64,000 nucleotides of DNA, taken from positions 310,001-374,000 of the forward strand of contig NZ_LXYO01000001.1 of assembly GCF_001650915.1 (NCBI RefSeq), read 5' to 3'. The notes beneath the pieces were generated by a model. It made no database searches. It was not told the origin of the DNA and saw only the letters and a program-made list of their open reading frames with translations. Every line of letters begins with the position of its first letter. The first letter of the stretch is position 1. The DNA is from Marinobacter sp. EhC06 (GTDB lineage: Bacteria; Pseudomonadota; Gammaproteobacteria; Pseudomonadales; Oleiphilaceae). Below are positions 1 to 8,506 of this stretch, piece after piece. Made by a program: the position numbers and the translations under genes.

Positions 1-1
1 T

Positions 2-883
2 TCCCTGGACAGCCAAGTTGTACCAATCACCGCCGGAGATACTGCTGAAGATATCGCCGCCTCCATAAATGATATAGCGGCGACCACGGGTGTTAACGCT
101 ACCGCACGAACCTCCGCGACCCTCAGCAATACTGCAACGACACCGATTGCAGTGCCACAAACCGTGTCACTCACAATCTCAAATGGTAGCAGTTCAGCAA
201 CGATCTCAGCGCAGATTACAGATGCCAATGACCTGTCCGCCATTGCTCGAGAGGTAAACGCAGCTTCGGGCAAGACCGGCATTACTGCCGAAGTAGAAAA
301 TGACGGCAGTATCACGCTGGTTCAAGAACAAGGCAAGGACATAACCATTGAAGACTTTACTGCTACCGGTGCACAGCAGCTGGCGGTTCAGGGAAGTGGT
401 GACCCAAGCGCTATTGAACTGACAAGTGGCGCTGCTAATGCTACCCGAATCGCTGGCGAACTGACTCTCGATTCATCGGTAAGCTTTGCAGCCACCTCAG
501 ACGCGACTCTGGCAGCAGGCAGTGTTCTGAATAGTGCCCAGAACATTGCAGCGGGCTCCACTCCAGAAGCCGTATCAGGAATCGACATCAGCACTGTTGA
601 TGGGGCAACCAGCGCCCTTGCCGTTGTCGATGCCGCCCTGGAAACAATAAGCGGCATCCGCGCCGATCTTGGTGCCGCCCAAAACCGACTTGAGTCCACC
701 ATCGCGAACTTGAGCACCACGTCCGAGAACCTGTCGGCGGCCCGCTCCCGGATCCGGGATGCAGACTTCGCCGCCGAATCCGCCGAATTGGCCCGAACCC
801 AGGTCCTCCAGCAGGCAGGCCTCTCCGTTCTGGCACAGGCCAACGCAAGGCCCCAGCAGGTTCTGCAGTTGCTGCAGGGTTAA
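2..883 (+). CDS. Flagellin, C-terminal part (5' end outside window)
   Basis: The reading frame is open from the first bases of the window, so the start lies upstream. The part seen (about 293 residues) is Ala/Ser/Thr-rich and carries the flagellin_IN-type repeat that forms the outer D2/D3 domains. It ends with the D0/D1 coiled coil typical of FliC: NRLESTIANLSTTSENLSAA, then RSRIRDADFAAESAELAR, then a Gln-rich helix ending QQVLQLLQG. The protein polymerises into the flagellar filament. The Ser/Thr-rich middle is the usual site of O-glycosylation, and a complete pseudaminic acid operon lies 10 kb away. A REP-like hairpin followed by a T-rich stretch directly after the stop probably ends the transcript. 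Confidence 0.93.
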   Translation, partial: SLDSQVVPITAGDTAEDIAASINDIAATTGVNATARTSATLSNTATTPIAVPQTVSLTISNGSSSATISAQITDANDLSAIAREVNAASGKTGITAEVENDGSITLVQEQGKDITIEDFTATGAQQLAVQGSGDPSAIELTSGAANATRIAGELTLDSSVSFAATSDATLAAGSVLNSAQNIAAGSTPEAVSGIDISTVDGATSALAVVDAALETISGIRADLGAAQNRLESTIANLSTTSENLSAARSRIRDADFAAESAELARTQVLQQAGLSVLAQANARPQQVLQLLQG

Positions 884-901
884 TGAGGCAGACCGGGTGA
901 T

Positions 902-938
902 GTCGGATTACGCCCCTGGCTAATCCGACCTACTTTTT
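902..938 (+). repeat. REP-like palindrome acting as probable flagellin terminator
   Basis: Inverted repeat GTCGGATTA (902-910) / TAATCCGAC (921-929), followed by CTAC and five T residues. It is a diverged copy of the palindrome found three times at 2999-3145, with a different loop. Its place 19 nt after the flagellin stop, with the trailing T run, suggests it serves as a rho-independent terminator. Confidence 0.7.
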
Positions 939-978
939 GATCGCAGTGACTGCCGCGGCAGGTTTTATGAGGTGTCCC

Positions 979-2979
979 ATGCAAGCCAAGCATCAAGTCC
1001 AGGTATCCCAATCCCAACAGGCCCAGGTTGCCCGCCTGCTTCTGCAGGCCAACCTTGCCTACGGAGAGTCCAACAGCAACGGGCTCAGCCATATTCAGCG
1101 GTTGAAGGCCCGGCAGGAATGTCGGGGCTACCTGAACGAGGCGCTGGCTCTGGAGCCGGAGAATGCCGGTGGCCTGGGCCTGCTTGGCCGCGTGGAGATG
1201 GACGACGGGCAGCTTGAGAAAGCACATACCCTGTTCAATGCCAGCCTGGACCATCAGCCGGATGAGGCGCAGCAGTATTGCAACCTGGGCTACTGGGCCC
1301 TGAAAACCGAGCGGGCGGCGCTTGCAGAGCAGTATTTCCTGCAGGCTCTGGACTGCGAGCGGCAATCTGCCGCCGCTTTCTGCGGTGTTGCCCATTCAAA
1401 GCGTTTGCAGGGGCAGTTCGATGTGGCCTACCTGCACTACCGCAAGCTGCTGGAAACCGGCGCCGAATGGGATTCCGTCTACAGCGGCATGCTAACCTGT
1501 GCCCAGCACTTGAAAGTGAGCAAGGCGGATTCTGCACTGGCCCGTGATGCTATCGCCCTTCTCCAGCGGGATGGCTTGCCGCATCAGGAGCTGGGCCAGT
1601 TTGTCAGCGCCATTATTCATCAGCAATACGATCTGGATAACCCGGATGCTCAGATTTTCCTGGATGCCGCCAGCGAAGATGAACTGCTGATCCTCGCCCT
1701 CCAGAGAATCCTGATGCCCAATCCGGCCGTGGAAGAGCTGGTTACCCTGCTGCGTCGTGCGATCATTGCCGAAGTTGCACAAACCGTTGAACTTCGGGAC
1801 GAACTGCAGCGCCTGACGCTGGCCATCGCTCAATACGCCGACAGAGCCGGCTATGCCCTGTCCGCCGAAGACGATGAAGAGCGACTGATCTCTGCCATCA
1901 ACGACAGCATCCAGGCCCAGTTTGCCCTTGGCGAGGAGCAGGACGGACTCATCGGCTCATTGATGATCAGCGCAATGTATGGCGCCCTCTTCCACCAGCC
2001 TTTCGCGGTACAACTTGGCCAATGGAACCTAGTGGACTGGCCTCTGGCGTTACAGCCCGTTCTGGCCGCCAGCTATTACGATCGCGCCGAGGAAGAGGCG
2101 ATCAAACAGAATTTCGATGAGAAGGCCGAGGAACTTTGTCTGGATAAGACCGATGTTCCCCAGGCATGGCCGTCCTGGTCTCAGTTGGCCTACCGCACCG
2201 AAAGCAGCCTTAAAACACTGATGGCCACTGAACTGGGGCTGGACACAGAAAACCTCCCGGCCACCCTTCGCATCATGGTGTGCGGTGCGCAATCTGGCCA
2301 GCGGGCGATGGAACTGGCCAGCTATCTGGACGATGTGGAAGTGATCGCAGTGGATGAATCCCTGGCCAACATCGCCAAAGCCACGCGCATGGCGAACGAG
2401 ATGGGTATGGACAACATCGTGTTCTGGCCCTGGTCCATCGCCCAGCGTTTTGTGGCCGATGGCCACCAGGTGCACTGGATCGAAGTCGGTCGCCTGCCCT
2501 CATCGGCCATGACCACCCTGTCTCTGGCGGCTCTGGTTAACCAGGCCACCGGCTCCGGCGCTGTGGTGCACATGCATACCGCCATTGCCGAGCAAACCTC
2601 CGGCGACAAACAGATTCGCAAACTGGTTGCCGAGCACAAGCTCCAACCCACCCGCCAGACGCTGCGACAGCTCCGCCGGATGGTTCTTGCCAATAGAAAC
2701 GATACCGCCTGGCAGGAACTGACCGCCGACGCCGATTTCTACAGCCTCGGCGGCTGCCGAGACAGATGGTTCCGGCCGCAGGACACGTCACAACTGAAAG
2801 AGTTGATGGCCATGGCGAGTAACGAGGTGGAATGGAAGCTCGTGAAAGCGCGGGATGTGGATGGCCACAGCCTGGCAACCGGACCGGTGCAGAAGCAAAT
2901 TCAGGCGGAGGCACTGGGCAGTGAGGTGCAGAGTCTGATGGGGCAGAGTTTGAGTGTTTATTTTGTGAAGCGGCGGTGA
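979..2979 (+). CDS. TPR protein with degenerate methyltransferase domain, next to flagellin
   Basis: 666 residues from ATG 979, chosen because GAGGTG (969-974) sits at good spacing; the frame is open further up to a TTG at 937, but that lies at the edge of the flagellin terminator hairpin. Residues ~30-170 form TPR-like helices (LEPENAGGLGLLGRVEMDDG and following). Around residues 430-560 there is a Rossmann-like segment: IMVCGAQSGQRAMELA resembles SAM motif I and EVIAVDES the acidic motif II. The block FYSLGGCRDRWFRP resembles the regulatory segment of TPR-methyltransferases. The glycine loop is not canonical, so catalysis is uncertain. Its place after flagellin suggests a role in flagellin modification or flagellar assembly; this is inference. 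Confidence 0.6.
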   Translation: MQAKHQVQVSQSQQAQVARLLLQANLAYGESNSNGLSHIQRLKARQECRGYLNEALALEPENAGGLGLLGRVEMDDGQLEKAHTLFNASLDHQPDEAQQYCNLGYWALKTERAALAEQYFLQALDCERQSAAAFCGVAHSKRLQGQFDVAYLHYRKLLETGAEWDSVYSGMLTCAQHLKVSKADSALARDAIALLQRDGLPHQELGQFVSAIIHQQYDLDNPDAQIFLDAASEDELLILALQRILMPNPAVEELVTLLRRAIIAEVAQTVELRDELQRLTLAIAQYADRAGYALSAEDDEERLISAINDSIQAQFALGEEQDGLIGSLMISAMYGALFHQPFAVQLGQWNLVDWPLALQPVLAASYYDRAEEEAIKQNFDEKAEELCLDKTDVPQAWPSWSQLAYRTESSLKTLMATELGLDTENLPATLRIMVCGAQSGQRAMELASYLDDVEVIAVDESLANIAKATRMANEMGMDNIVFWPWSIAQRFVADGHQVHWIEVGRLPSSAMTTLSLAALVNQATGSGAVVHMHTAIAEQTSGDKQIRKLVAEHKLQPTRQTLRQLRRMVLANRNDTAWQELTADADFYSLGGCRDRWFRPQDTSQLKELMAMASNEVEWKLVKARDVDGHSLATGPVQKQIQAEALGSEVQSLMGQSLSVYFVKRR

Positions 2980-2998
2980 ATTAGCTTCGTGCTTGGGG

Positions 2999-3145
2999 TG
3001 TCGGATTACGGCTTTCGCCTAATCCGACCTACGGGCTTTAGTGGGGTGTCGGATTACGGCTTCGCCTAATCCGACCTACGCGTTGGAATCCGGGCTGATG
3101 CCTAAGCCATGTAGGTCGGATTAGGCGAAAGCCGTAATCCGACAA
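2999..3145. repeat. Cluster of three REP-like palindromes
   Basis: Three near-identical copies of a palindrome with arms GTCGGATTA and TAATCCGAC and a GGC-rich loop: 3000-3032, 3048-3079 (one base shorter in the loop) and, in the opposite orientation, 3111-3143. Each carries a CCTAC/GTAGG tail on one side, which gives the unit a direction. The last two copies face each other. The cluster fills the gap between convergent genes (TPR protein and sbcB), the usual location of REP elements. A fourth diverged copy is at 902-932. Confidence 0.85.
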
Positions 3146-3186
3146 AAAAGCGCATTCTCTTGCAGGCGAAGGCGCATTAAACAATG

Positions 3187-3205
3187 GCGGCTCCAACGGA
3201 GCCAA
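3187..3205 (-). terminator. Possible sbcB terminator
   Basis: Perfect 6-bp stem GGCTCC (3189-3194) / GGAGCC (3198-3203) with a 3-nt loop, 10 nt downstream of the sbcB stop on the minus strand. The following bases on that strand are GCCATTGTTTAA, so the T run is weak. Confidence 0.35.
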
Positions 3206-3213
3206 CATCCCTA

Positions 3214-4659
3214 TCAGATATAAGGAATCAAAGACTCCCCATACAAATGCAAATCCTCAAGGATATGCCGCCTCTCCGGCGTCAATTCCGGGTCTGCTGC
3301 GAGGCGCTGTAGCTCCTGGGCATACGCCTCCAAAGACCGCCAGCCCTTCTTCGGGTGCATTAGCCTCTGGCTGCGAAACTCCTCCCATCGCTCCAGCTCC
3401 TCACCCATCAGACTGCCCGGATAATTCCGCGCCCGATAACGAAACAGCAGCTCCTGCAGACGATCATCTTCAAAGGTCACATCCAGCTCGCCCAGGGTTT
3501 CCACCGGCTGCTCCAGCACCCAGTTCAGTTTCTCGCGGTCGGCTTTGCTGATAAAGCCGCCAGCATAGAGCTGTTCGTCCGGGTCGGTAAGGTCGCTTTC
3601 GTGGGGCTGGTCGAAGGCCTCGGCAATCCTGGCTGGTAGATCCGGGGCCTTGCGCAACATGGCCAGATTGGCCCGCAAAGTATCACCATCCAGCGCCAGT
3701 TCTTCCAGGCGTTCTTGCGATAGGGTAGAAAGCATGTTCGCCGGCGCCATTACCGGGCACTTGTTCAGTTGCACCCCTTTCAGTGGAAAGCGGCTTACGC
3801 CCTCCCCCAATTCCGCCTGGGAAGTAAACACCCGCTCACGAATCTGCTCAGGGCTGGCGTTTATCAACTCGGAGGGGTCTTCACGCAGGTCGTAAACAAT
3901 CACCAGGTTCTTGTTGGTGGGGTGCTCGGCCACCGGCGCCACCATTGCGCAGCAACCCCGGCTGGCCGGGTACTTGGCGGATATGTGGAACACCGGCTTC
4001 ATGGTGGCGGTGTCCAGCATCGCTCGGGCTGAGTGCTTGTCCTTGTTCTGCAGCACAAAATCAAAGAGCTTTGGCTGTTTTTCTTTGATCAGTTTGGCTA
4101 CCGCAATGGTTGCCTCCACATCCGACATCGCATCGTGGGCCGCCTCGTGGGCAATGCCGTTGGCAACGGTCAGCTCCTCCAGTTTGAAACTGGGACTGCC
4201 ATCTTCCTTGCGGGGCCAGTTGATACCCTCCGGGCGCAGAGCATAGGTCAGGCGCACCATATCAATGATGTCCCAGCGGGAATTGCCGTTCTGCCATTCG
4301 CGGGCGTAAGGGTCGCGCAGGTTGCGGTACAGGGTGTGACGGGTAACCTCGTCGTCGAAGCGCAGGCTGTTGTAACCCACCACACAGGTGCCGGGCTGGC
4401 TGAAAGCTTCGTTGATCTGGGCGATAAACTCGGCCTCCGGAAAACCGTCTTCCAGGGCTTTTTGAGGAGTAATGCCGGTGATCAGGCAGGCCTCTGGCGC
4501 TGGTAAGTAGTCATCGGCAGGCTTGCAGTAGATTACCAGCGGTTCTTCGATGATATTGAGATCCGCATCCGTTCGCACGCCGGCAAACTGGGAAGGCCTG
4601 TCGTGAATCGGGTCTACCCCGAAGGTTTCGTAATCGTGCCAGTAAAACGAGCGGATCAA
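3214..4659 (-). CDS. sbcB: Exodeoxyribonuclease I
   Basis: 481 residues, close to the 475 of E. coli ExoI. It degrades single-stranded DNA 3'->5' in recombination and mismatch repair. The DEDDh catalytic set is visible: D9 and E11 in HDYETFG, an acidic pair in NSLRFDDEVTRH (~102-103), and H175 and D180 in HDAMSDVEAT. The C-terminal half carries the SH3-like and helical domains of the family. Translation most likely starts at TTG 4659, because AGGAG lies 9 nt upstream and there is no better ATG. It is a single gene, convergent with the TPR gene. Confidence 0.95.
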   Translation of the reverse strand: MIRSFYWHDYETFGVDPIHDRPSQFAGVRTDADLNIIEEPLVIYCKPADDYLPAPEACLITGITPQKALEDGFPEAEFIAQINEAFSQPGTCVVGYNSLRFDDEVTRHTLYRNLRDPYAREWQNGNSRWDIIDMVRLTYALRPEGINWPRKEDGSPSFKLEELTVANGIAHEAAHDAMSDVEATIAVAKLIKEKQPKLFDFVLQNKDKHSARAMLDTATMKPVFHISAKYPASRGCCAMVAPVAEHPTNKNLVIVYDLREDPSELINASPEQIRERVFTSQAELGEGVSRFPLKGVQLNKCPVMAPANMLSTLSQERLEELALDGDTLRANLAMLRKAPDLPARIAEAFDQPHESDLTDPDEQLYAGGFISKADREKLNWVLEQPVETLGELDVTFEDDRLQELLFRYRARNYPGSLMGEELERWEEFRSQRLMHPKKGWRSLEAYAQELQRLAADPELTPERRHILEDLHLYGESLIPYI

Positions 4660-4708
4660 GGGACTAAGCTCCTGCCGAATGGGTTAAACACTGGCAGGAG
4701 TTTAGCAT

Positions 4709-5584
4709 TTAAAACAATTGGGTACCCATATCGTCCCGATGGGTCTGCAGCCGATCCACGCCTTGGGTAATCAATTGGCTCATATCCACTTTCATGCTCG
4801 TGGGCAAATTGATAAACACCCCTTTGCCAGCGTTGATTACATTGGCACCGTCCGGGCTCTGCCACTCCACCCCTTCTCGCTGGAAACCAATGAAGAAATC
4901 GCTGGTGAAATCGGTCACGCCATCAGCGCCCTCTTGGCCCACATACAGTGACTGAAGGTGCGTCAGAGGTGCGCAGTTAGTGCCAGAGGTACAGTCCGCT
5001 GTTCCATCATCAATGCCGATATGGCTGGCCCGATAATTGGTGGCCTGGGTGTTCTCATCAAAAAGCGTAGCGTCGAATTCCTGCCCGGAGCCGTCCACCA
5101 GCTTCAGGCCAATATCGCCACTGAAACTGCTGGTCAAAGAAGAAACCGAACCTCTCGCCTGCCCGAACCCCATACGAAAGCCCGAAAGCTTCCCCTCGGC
5201 AGGGTCTTCCGCCAGCTCGATATAAGGCTTGAACGCCTCGAAATGAACCGTATCTCCGGCACTGTAAGTACGGCCGTTGAACTGCTCACCGTCATTACGG
5301 GCAATATGGCCCAGCGCCACATGCTGTGCAGCGAAGTCCACGCCGCCATCAATCTCGCCGGCTTGCACGTCATCCACGTTCATCCGGGTTTCCACATCCA
5401 TGGTCAGCGTCATACGCGTGAACGCGTGGCTATCTCCCGGTATGTTCTCGATCTGCATAAAAGCCTGCCCGGTCACCTCACCCATTGTTTCCTCAGAAAT
5501 GGGCTCCAGCTCGGCCTGGGCAACGGGCGCAATACCCAGGCAGAACAGGGTGACGGCAGCGTATCCATACGCTCGCTGTCTCAT
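4709..5584 (-). CDS. Secreted protein of unknown function (DUF6160-like N-terminus)
   Basis: 291 residues. It begins with a clear Sec signal peptide (hydrophobic core ~8-20, cleavage after AQA), then the short segment EPISEETMGEVTGQA. That 'L/M..vtGQa' pattern near the mature N-terminus recalls a family of secreted marine proteobacterial proteins often labelled DUF6160; this is recollection only. The rest is rich in Gly, Asp and alternating hydrophobics and looks beta-rich. Two Cys (CTSGTNC) could form a small disulfide loop. No catalytic motif is seen. It is divergent from the response regulator at 5937 across a 352-nt AT-rich gap. Confidence 0.6.
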   Translation of the reverse strand: MRQRAYGYAAVTLFCLGIAPVAQAELEPISEETMGEVTGQAFMQIENIPGDSHAFTRMTLTMDVETRMNVDDVQAGEIDGGVDFAAQHVALGHIARNDGEQFNGRTYSAGDTVHFEAFKPYIELAEDPAEGKLSGFRMGFGQARGSVSSLTSSFSGDIGLKLVDGSGQEFDATLFDENTQATNYRASHIGIDDGTADCTSGTNCAPLTHLQSLYVGQEGADGVTDFTSDFFIGFQREGVEWQSPDGANVINAGKGVFINLPTSMKVDMSQLITQGVDRLQTHRDDMGTQLF

Positions 5585-5936
5585 ATTTTGTGTCTCTGAA
5601 GTAGTATTTTAGAGCCAGTTTCCGACGCCCGACTCCACTGCAGCCCGGTTTGTTTTTGGTTTTCCCGGTGCTCACAGGCGGCAGGGTTTTACATTATTTT
5701 TTATTTGCCGCAATCACACTATAACCAAGGCAGATCGGCCAATAGAGTGAGCAGAGTCACAATCGCCGTTTACAATTCAGTAATACTCAACCAACTTTGA
5801 ATACAGTCACAAAACCTTTGGCTTAATATACTTACAGCACCTTACCGATTGTTACGAATGCTGTAGCAAACGTGTACATAACAAAGACTACTGGTATACT
5901 TTCGCACCTTATGACCAACCCTCTACGGCCCCATCA
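5585..5936. other. AT-rich divergent intergenic region
   Basis: 352 nt between the secreted-protein gene (minus) and the response-regulator operon (plus). Apart from the extended -10 element at 5892-5900 I see no gene, RNA or strong dyad. Its AT-richness compared with its flanks makes it a plausible MvaT binding target. Confidence 0.5.
5892..5900 (+). promoter_or_regulatory. Extended -10 promoter for REC-CheX operon
   Basis: TGGTATACT is a TGn extended -10 with hexamer TATACT (5895-5900), 36 nt before the ATG at 5937. No good -35 is present, which is usual for extended -10 promoters. Confidence 0.45.
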
Positions 5937-6965
5937 ATGACCACCCGCATTCTGATCTGCGACGACTCTGCCCTTGCCAGAAAGCAAATGGCCCGAGCCC
6001 TGCCAGAAGGATTGCGTGGGGATGTCAGCTTCGCGAAAGACGGTGTGGAAGCATTGGAGAAGTTGCGCCGGCATGAGGCAGAGCTGATGTTCCTGGATCT
6101 GAACATGCCGGAGATGGACGGCTATCAGGTGCTGGAGCAGGTTCGCAGGGAAGATTTGCCGGTCATGACCATCGTGGTTTCCGGCGATATCCAGCCTGAA
6201 GCCCGGGAGCGGGTAAAGAAACTCGGCGCCCTCGACTTTATCAAGAAACCCACCGAGACGTGCATTGTGCTCGACCTGCTGGTGGAATACGGGGTGTATC
6301 GCCCCGGAGAACTCGAAGACACGGCGCTGCAGGACACCAGCCTCAAAAGCACAGGCAGCCCCGCCCCGGAAATCTCCGTTTCCCTGAACGACTACCTGCA
6401 GGAAATCTCCAACGTCGCCATGGGCCGATCCTCGGATCTCCTGGCTCGCCTACTGCGTGTCTTCGTTAAACAGCCGATTCCCAAGGTAGCCTTCCTGGCC
6501 AACTCCGAACTGCACATGGCGATTTCCTCAGTCAGCGACAGCGACACGTATTCGGCCGTGTGCCAGGGGTTCACCGGCGCCGGAATCGCCGGGGAAGCAC
6601 TTCTGCTGTTCGCAGACGCCAGCTTCCGGGAAATGGCAGAGATGCTTCACTACGACACCCTTGAGGGTGAAGCGGTGAATGTGGAAGTGCTGATGGATAT
6701 GTCCAGCATACTCTTCGGCGCCTTCCTCAAAGGCATCGGCGACCAGCTGGACCTGAAACTCGGCCTGGGCCATCCAACGGTTCTTGGCCAGCATCGGCAG
6801 ATTACCGAATTGCTTGAACACCACAGTTCCAGGGAAGAACAGCTGCTGTGCATCGAAATCTGCTACACCCTGGAAGACAGGGACATCGAATGCGACATGC
6901 TGATCCTCCTCACCGAGGATTCAGTGCCTTTTCTTGAAGATCGCCTGCAATATCTGGTGGACTGA
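5937..6965 (+). CDS. Response regulator with CheX/CheC-type phosphatase domain
   Basis: 342 residues. Residues 1-120 are a receiver domain with the acid pair D9-D10, phospho-acceptor D54 (FLDLNMP) and K104 (FIKKP). From ~145 follows a CheC/CheX-type domain. The first half has D152, E156, N159 and P182 in the exact spacing of the CheY-P phosphatase signature D/S-x3-E-x2-N-x22-P. The second half repeats the spacing as E250-x3-D254-x2-S257-x22-P280, with the key Glu and Asn replaced. The domain probably dephosphorylates a receiver, perhaps its own or a CheY. The gene is followed after 3 nt by a PAS-GGDEF gene, so the pair likely forms one operon linking phospho-signalling to c-di-GMP. Confidence 0.88.
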   Translation: MTTRILICDDSALARKQMARALPEGLRGDVSFAKDGVEALEKLRRHEAELMFLDLNMPEMDGYQVLEQVRREDLPVMTIVVSGDIQPEARERVKKLGALDFIKKPTETCIVLDLLVEYGVYRPGELEDTALQDTSLKSTGSPAPEISVSLNDYLQEISNVAMGRSSDLLARLLRVFVKQPIPKVAFLANSELHMAISSVSDSDTYSAVCQGFTGAGIAGEALLLFADASFREMAEMLHYDTLEGEAVNVEVLMDMSSILFGAFLKGIGDQLDLKLGLGHPTVLGQHRQITELLEHHSSREEQLLCIEICYTLEDRDIECDMLILLTEDSVPFLEDRLQYLVD

Positions 6966-6968
6966 CTC

Positions 6969-7922
6969 ATGGCCATAGAAGAATCTGAAGCCAACACCTT
7001 TCACTGGCTGATGGACATGCTGGAATCCGTGGAAGTGGGCCTGGTGGTGCTGGATCTGGATTTCAAAGTCGAAGTCTGGAACGGATTCATGGAAAACCAC
7101 AGCGGCATCACTGCCAGCAAGATCCAGGGCCAGGTACTGTTTGATGTATTCCCGGATATCCCCCAAGCCTGGCTGACCCGCAAAGTGGACGCCGTAGCTT
7201 TGCTCAACACCAAAGCCTTTACCTCGTGGGAGCAACGCCCTTACCTGTTCCAGTTCCGCAATACCCGGCCCATCACCGGTACCGAAGAGTACATGTTCCA
7301 GAACCTGACCATCAGCCCGCTCTCCGGCACCAACGGGGAAGTCGAGAAAGTGTGCCTGATGGTGTACGACGTTACCGACATCGCCAGCAGTAAAATGGCT
7401 TTGGAACGGGCCAACGAACAATTGGCCAAACTTAGCATGACAGACCGCCTCACCGGCCTGCTCAACCGGGGCACCTGGGAAAACCTGGTGGATGCTGAAT
7501 TCGAACGCTTCCGCCGCTACGGCCACACCACCAGCCTGGTAATGTTTGATATCGACCACTTCAAGCCGGTGAACGACACCCACGGCCACCTGGCCGGGGA
7601 TGAAGTAATCAAACACACCGCCAGCATCACCCGCAATGCCATCCGCCAATCCGACAGCGCCGGCCGCTACGGTGGTGAGGAATTCGGCATCATACTGCCG
7701 GAAACCGATGCCGAGGGCGCACGCATCATCTGTGAGCGAATACGGGAAACCATCGAACAAAGCGTGGTGGAAACCAGCGTGGCACCGATCCGCTATACCA
7801 TCAGCATTGGCATTGCCCAGTTAACGGAAGAGCCTGAGAACTATATGCAGTGGATGCAGAAGGCGGATGAGGCGCTGTACGCGGCGAAGGAAGGTGGTCG
7901 GAATCGGGTCGTGGTGGGTTAA
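6969..7922 (+). CDS. PAS-GGDEF diguanylate cyclase
   Basis: 317 residues, no membrane segment. Residues ~8-135 form a PAS domain (ESVEVGLVVLDLDFKVEVWN). Residues ~150-317 form a GGDEF domain with active motif GGEEF near residue 235 and an intact inhibitory I-site RQSD five residues before it, so an active, product-inhibited c-di-GMP synthase is expected. Conserved FDIDHFKPVNDTHGH supports nucleotide and metal binding. Start ATG lies 3 nt after the stop of the REC-CheX gene, so translation is probably coupled and the response regulator is the likely partner. A hairpin at 7924 ends the unit. Confidence 0.93.
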   Translation: MAIEESEANTFHWLMDMLESVEVGLVVLDLDFKVEVWNGFMENHSGITASKIQGQVLFDVFPDIPQAWLTRKVDAVALLNTKAFTSWEQRPYLFQFRNTRPITGTEEYMFQNLTISPLSGTNGEVEKVCLMVYDVTDIASSKMALERANEQLAKLSMTDRLTGLLNRGTWENLVDAEFERFRRYGHTTSLVMFDIDHFKPVNDTHGHLAGDEVIKHTASITRNAIRQSDSAGRYGGEEFGIILPETDAEGARIICERIRETIEQSVVETSVAPIRYTISIGIAQLTEEPENYMQWMQKADEALYAAKEGGRNRVVVG

Positions 7923-7923
7923 C

Positions 7924-7951
7924 AGCCCCTCTCCCTGAAAGGAGAAGGGCT
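7924..7951. terminator. Shared hairpin between convergent GGDEF and mvaT genes
   Basis: AGCCCCTCTCC pairs imperfectly with GGAGAAGGGCT across a short loop, in the 37-nt gap between two convergent stops. There is no long T run on either strand, so its strength as an intrinsic terminator is uncertain. Confidence 0.45.
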
Positions 7952-7959
7952 AGCTGGCA

Positions 7960-8328
7960 TCAGTCCTGCTGCCAGCTCTGCACGGCTTCCTTACCATGCT
8001 TCTGACGCCACTCGTTAAGCGTCTTGTGATTGCCACCACGGGTCTTGACCACTTCACCGGTGTGCGGGTTCTTGTAAGTCTTCATCGGGCGCTTCGGGCG
8101 ACTGCCAGCCGTTGAATCGGTCTTGCCGCCGGCCACTGAGGGATCAATCGCAGAGAGAATCTGAAGTACATCCTTCGGCGACTTGTCATACTCCTTCATC
8201 AAGGCGCGAACCTTGTTTTCAAACTCCAGTTCACCTTTCAGAGCCTGGTCTTTTTCAAGCTGTTCCAGCTCTGCAGCAAGCTTTTCCATAAGCTGTTTTT
8301 TCTGGTAATAGTCGTTAATCTTTGCCAT
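7960..8328 (-). CDS. mvaT: MvaT/MvaU-type H-NS family nucleoid silencer
   Basis: 122 residues. The N-terminal ~60 form the coiled-coil oligomerisation region (DYYQKKQLMEKLAAELEQLE, then FENKVRALMKEYDKS). The C-terminal DNA-binding domain has KTYKNPHTGEVV followed by RGGNHKTLNEW, matching the AT-pincer region of Pseudomonas MvaT, where an Arg and a Gly-Asn pair read the minor groove of AT-rich DNA. Such proteins silence horizontally acquired AT-rich genes. It sits at the downstream end of the polysaccharide locus but behind that locus's terminator, so it is a separate unit with its own AT-rich upstream region (8329-8450). Confidence 0.9.
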   Translation of the reverse strand: MAKINDYYQKKQLMEKLAAELEQLEKDQALKGELEFENKVRALMKEYDKSPKDVLQILSAIDPSVAGGKTDSTAGSRPKRPMKTYKNPHTGEVVKTRGGNHKTLNEWRQKHGKEAVQSWQQD

Positions 8329-8448
8329 GGAATTAAAACCTTATTCAAATAGGGGTTTTAAAAACTTAATTGGAGTTGACCAAAAGTCAACCAAGATAAT
8401 AATCAAATAAATGTGATCTGGCAAAATTATTTATTTACGAGCCTTTAA

Positions 8449-8482
8449 TAAAAAAAGCCAGTCAAGTTGACCGGCTTTTAAA
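8449..8482 (-). terminator. Terminator of the UDP-sugar dehydrogenase gene
   Basis: Near-perfect stem AAAAGCCAGTCAA / GTTGACCGGCTTTTA (one mismatch) without extra loop bases beyond the centre. Read on the minus strand it ends in a T run, 25 nt after the stop of the 8507-9769 gene. It closes the long minus-strand sugar gene series. Confidence 0.75.
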
Positions 8483-8506
8483 TCACACTCTGTACAAATT
8501 TTGTAC

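Noticed and set aside
6921..7760. 279-residue open frame antisense to the PAS-GGDEF gene
   Set aside because: Sense strand has intact GGEEF and I-site; the antisense product looks like no known protein.
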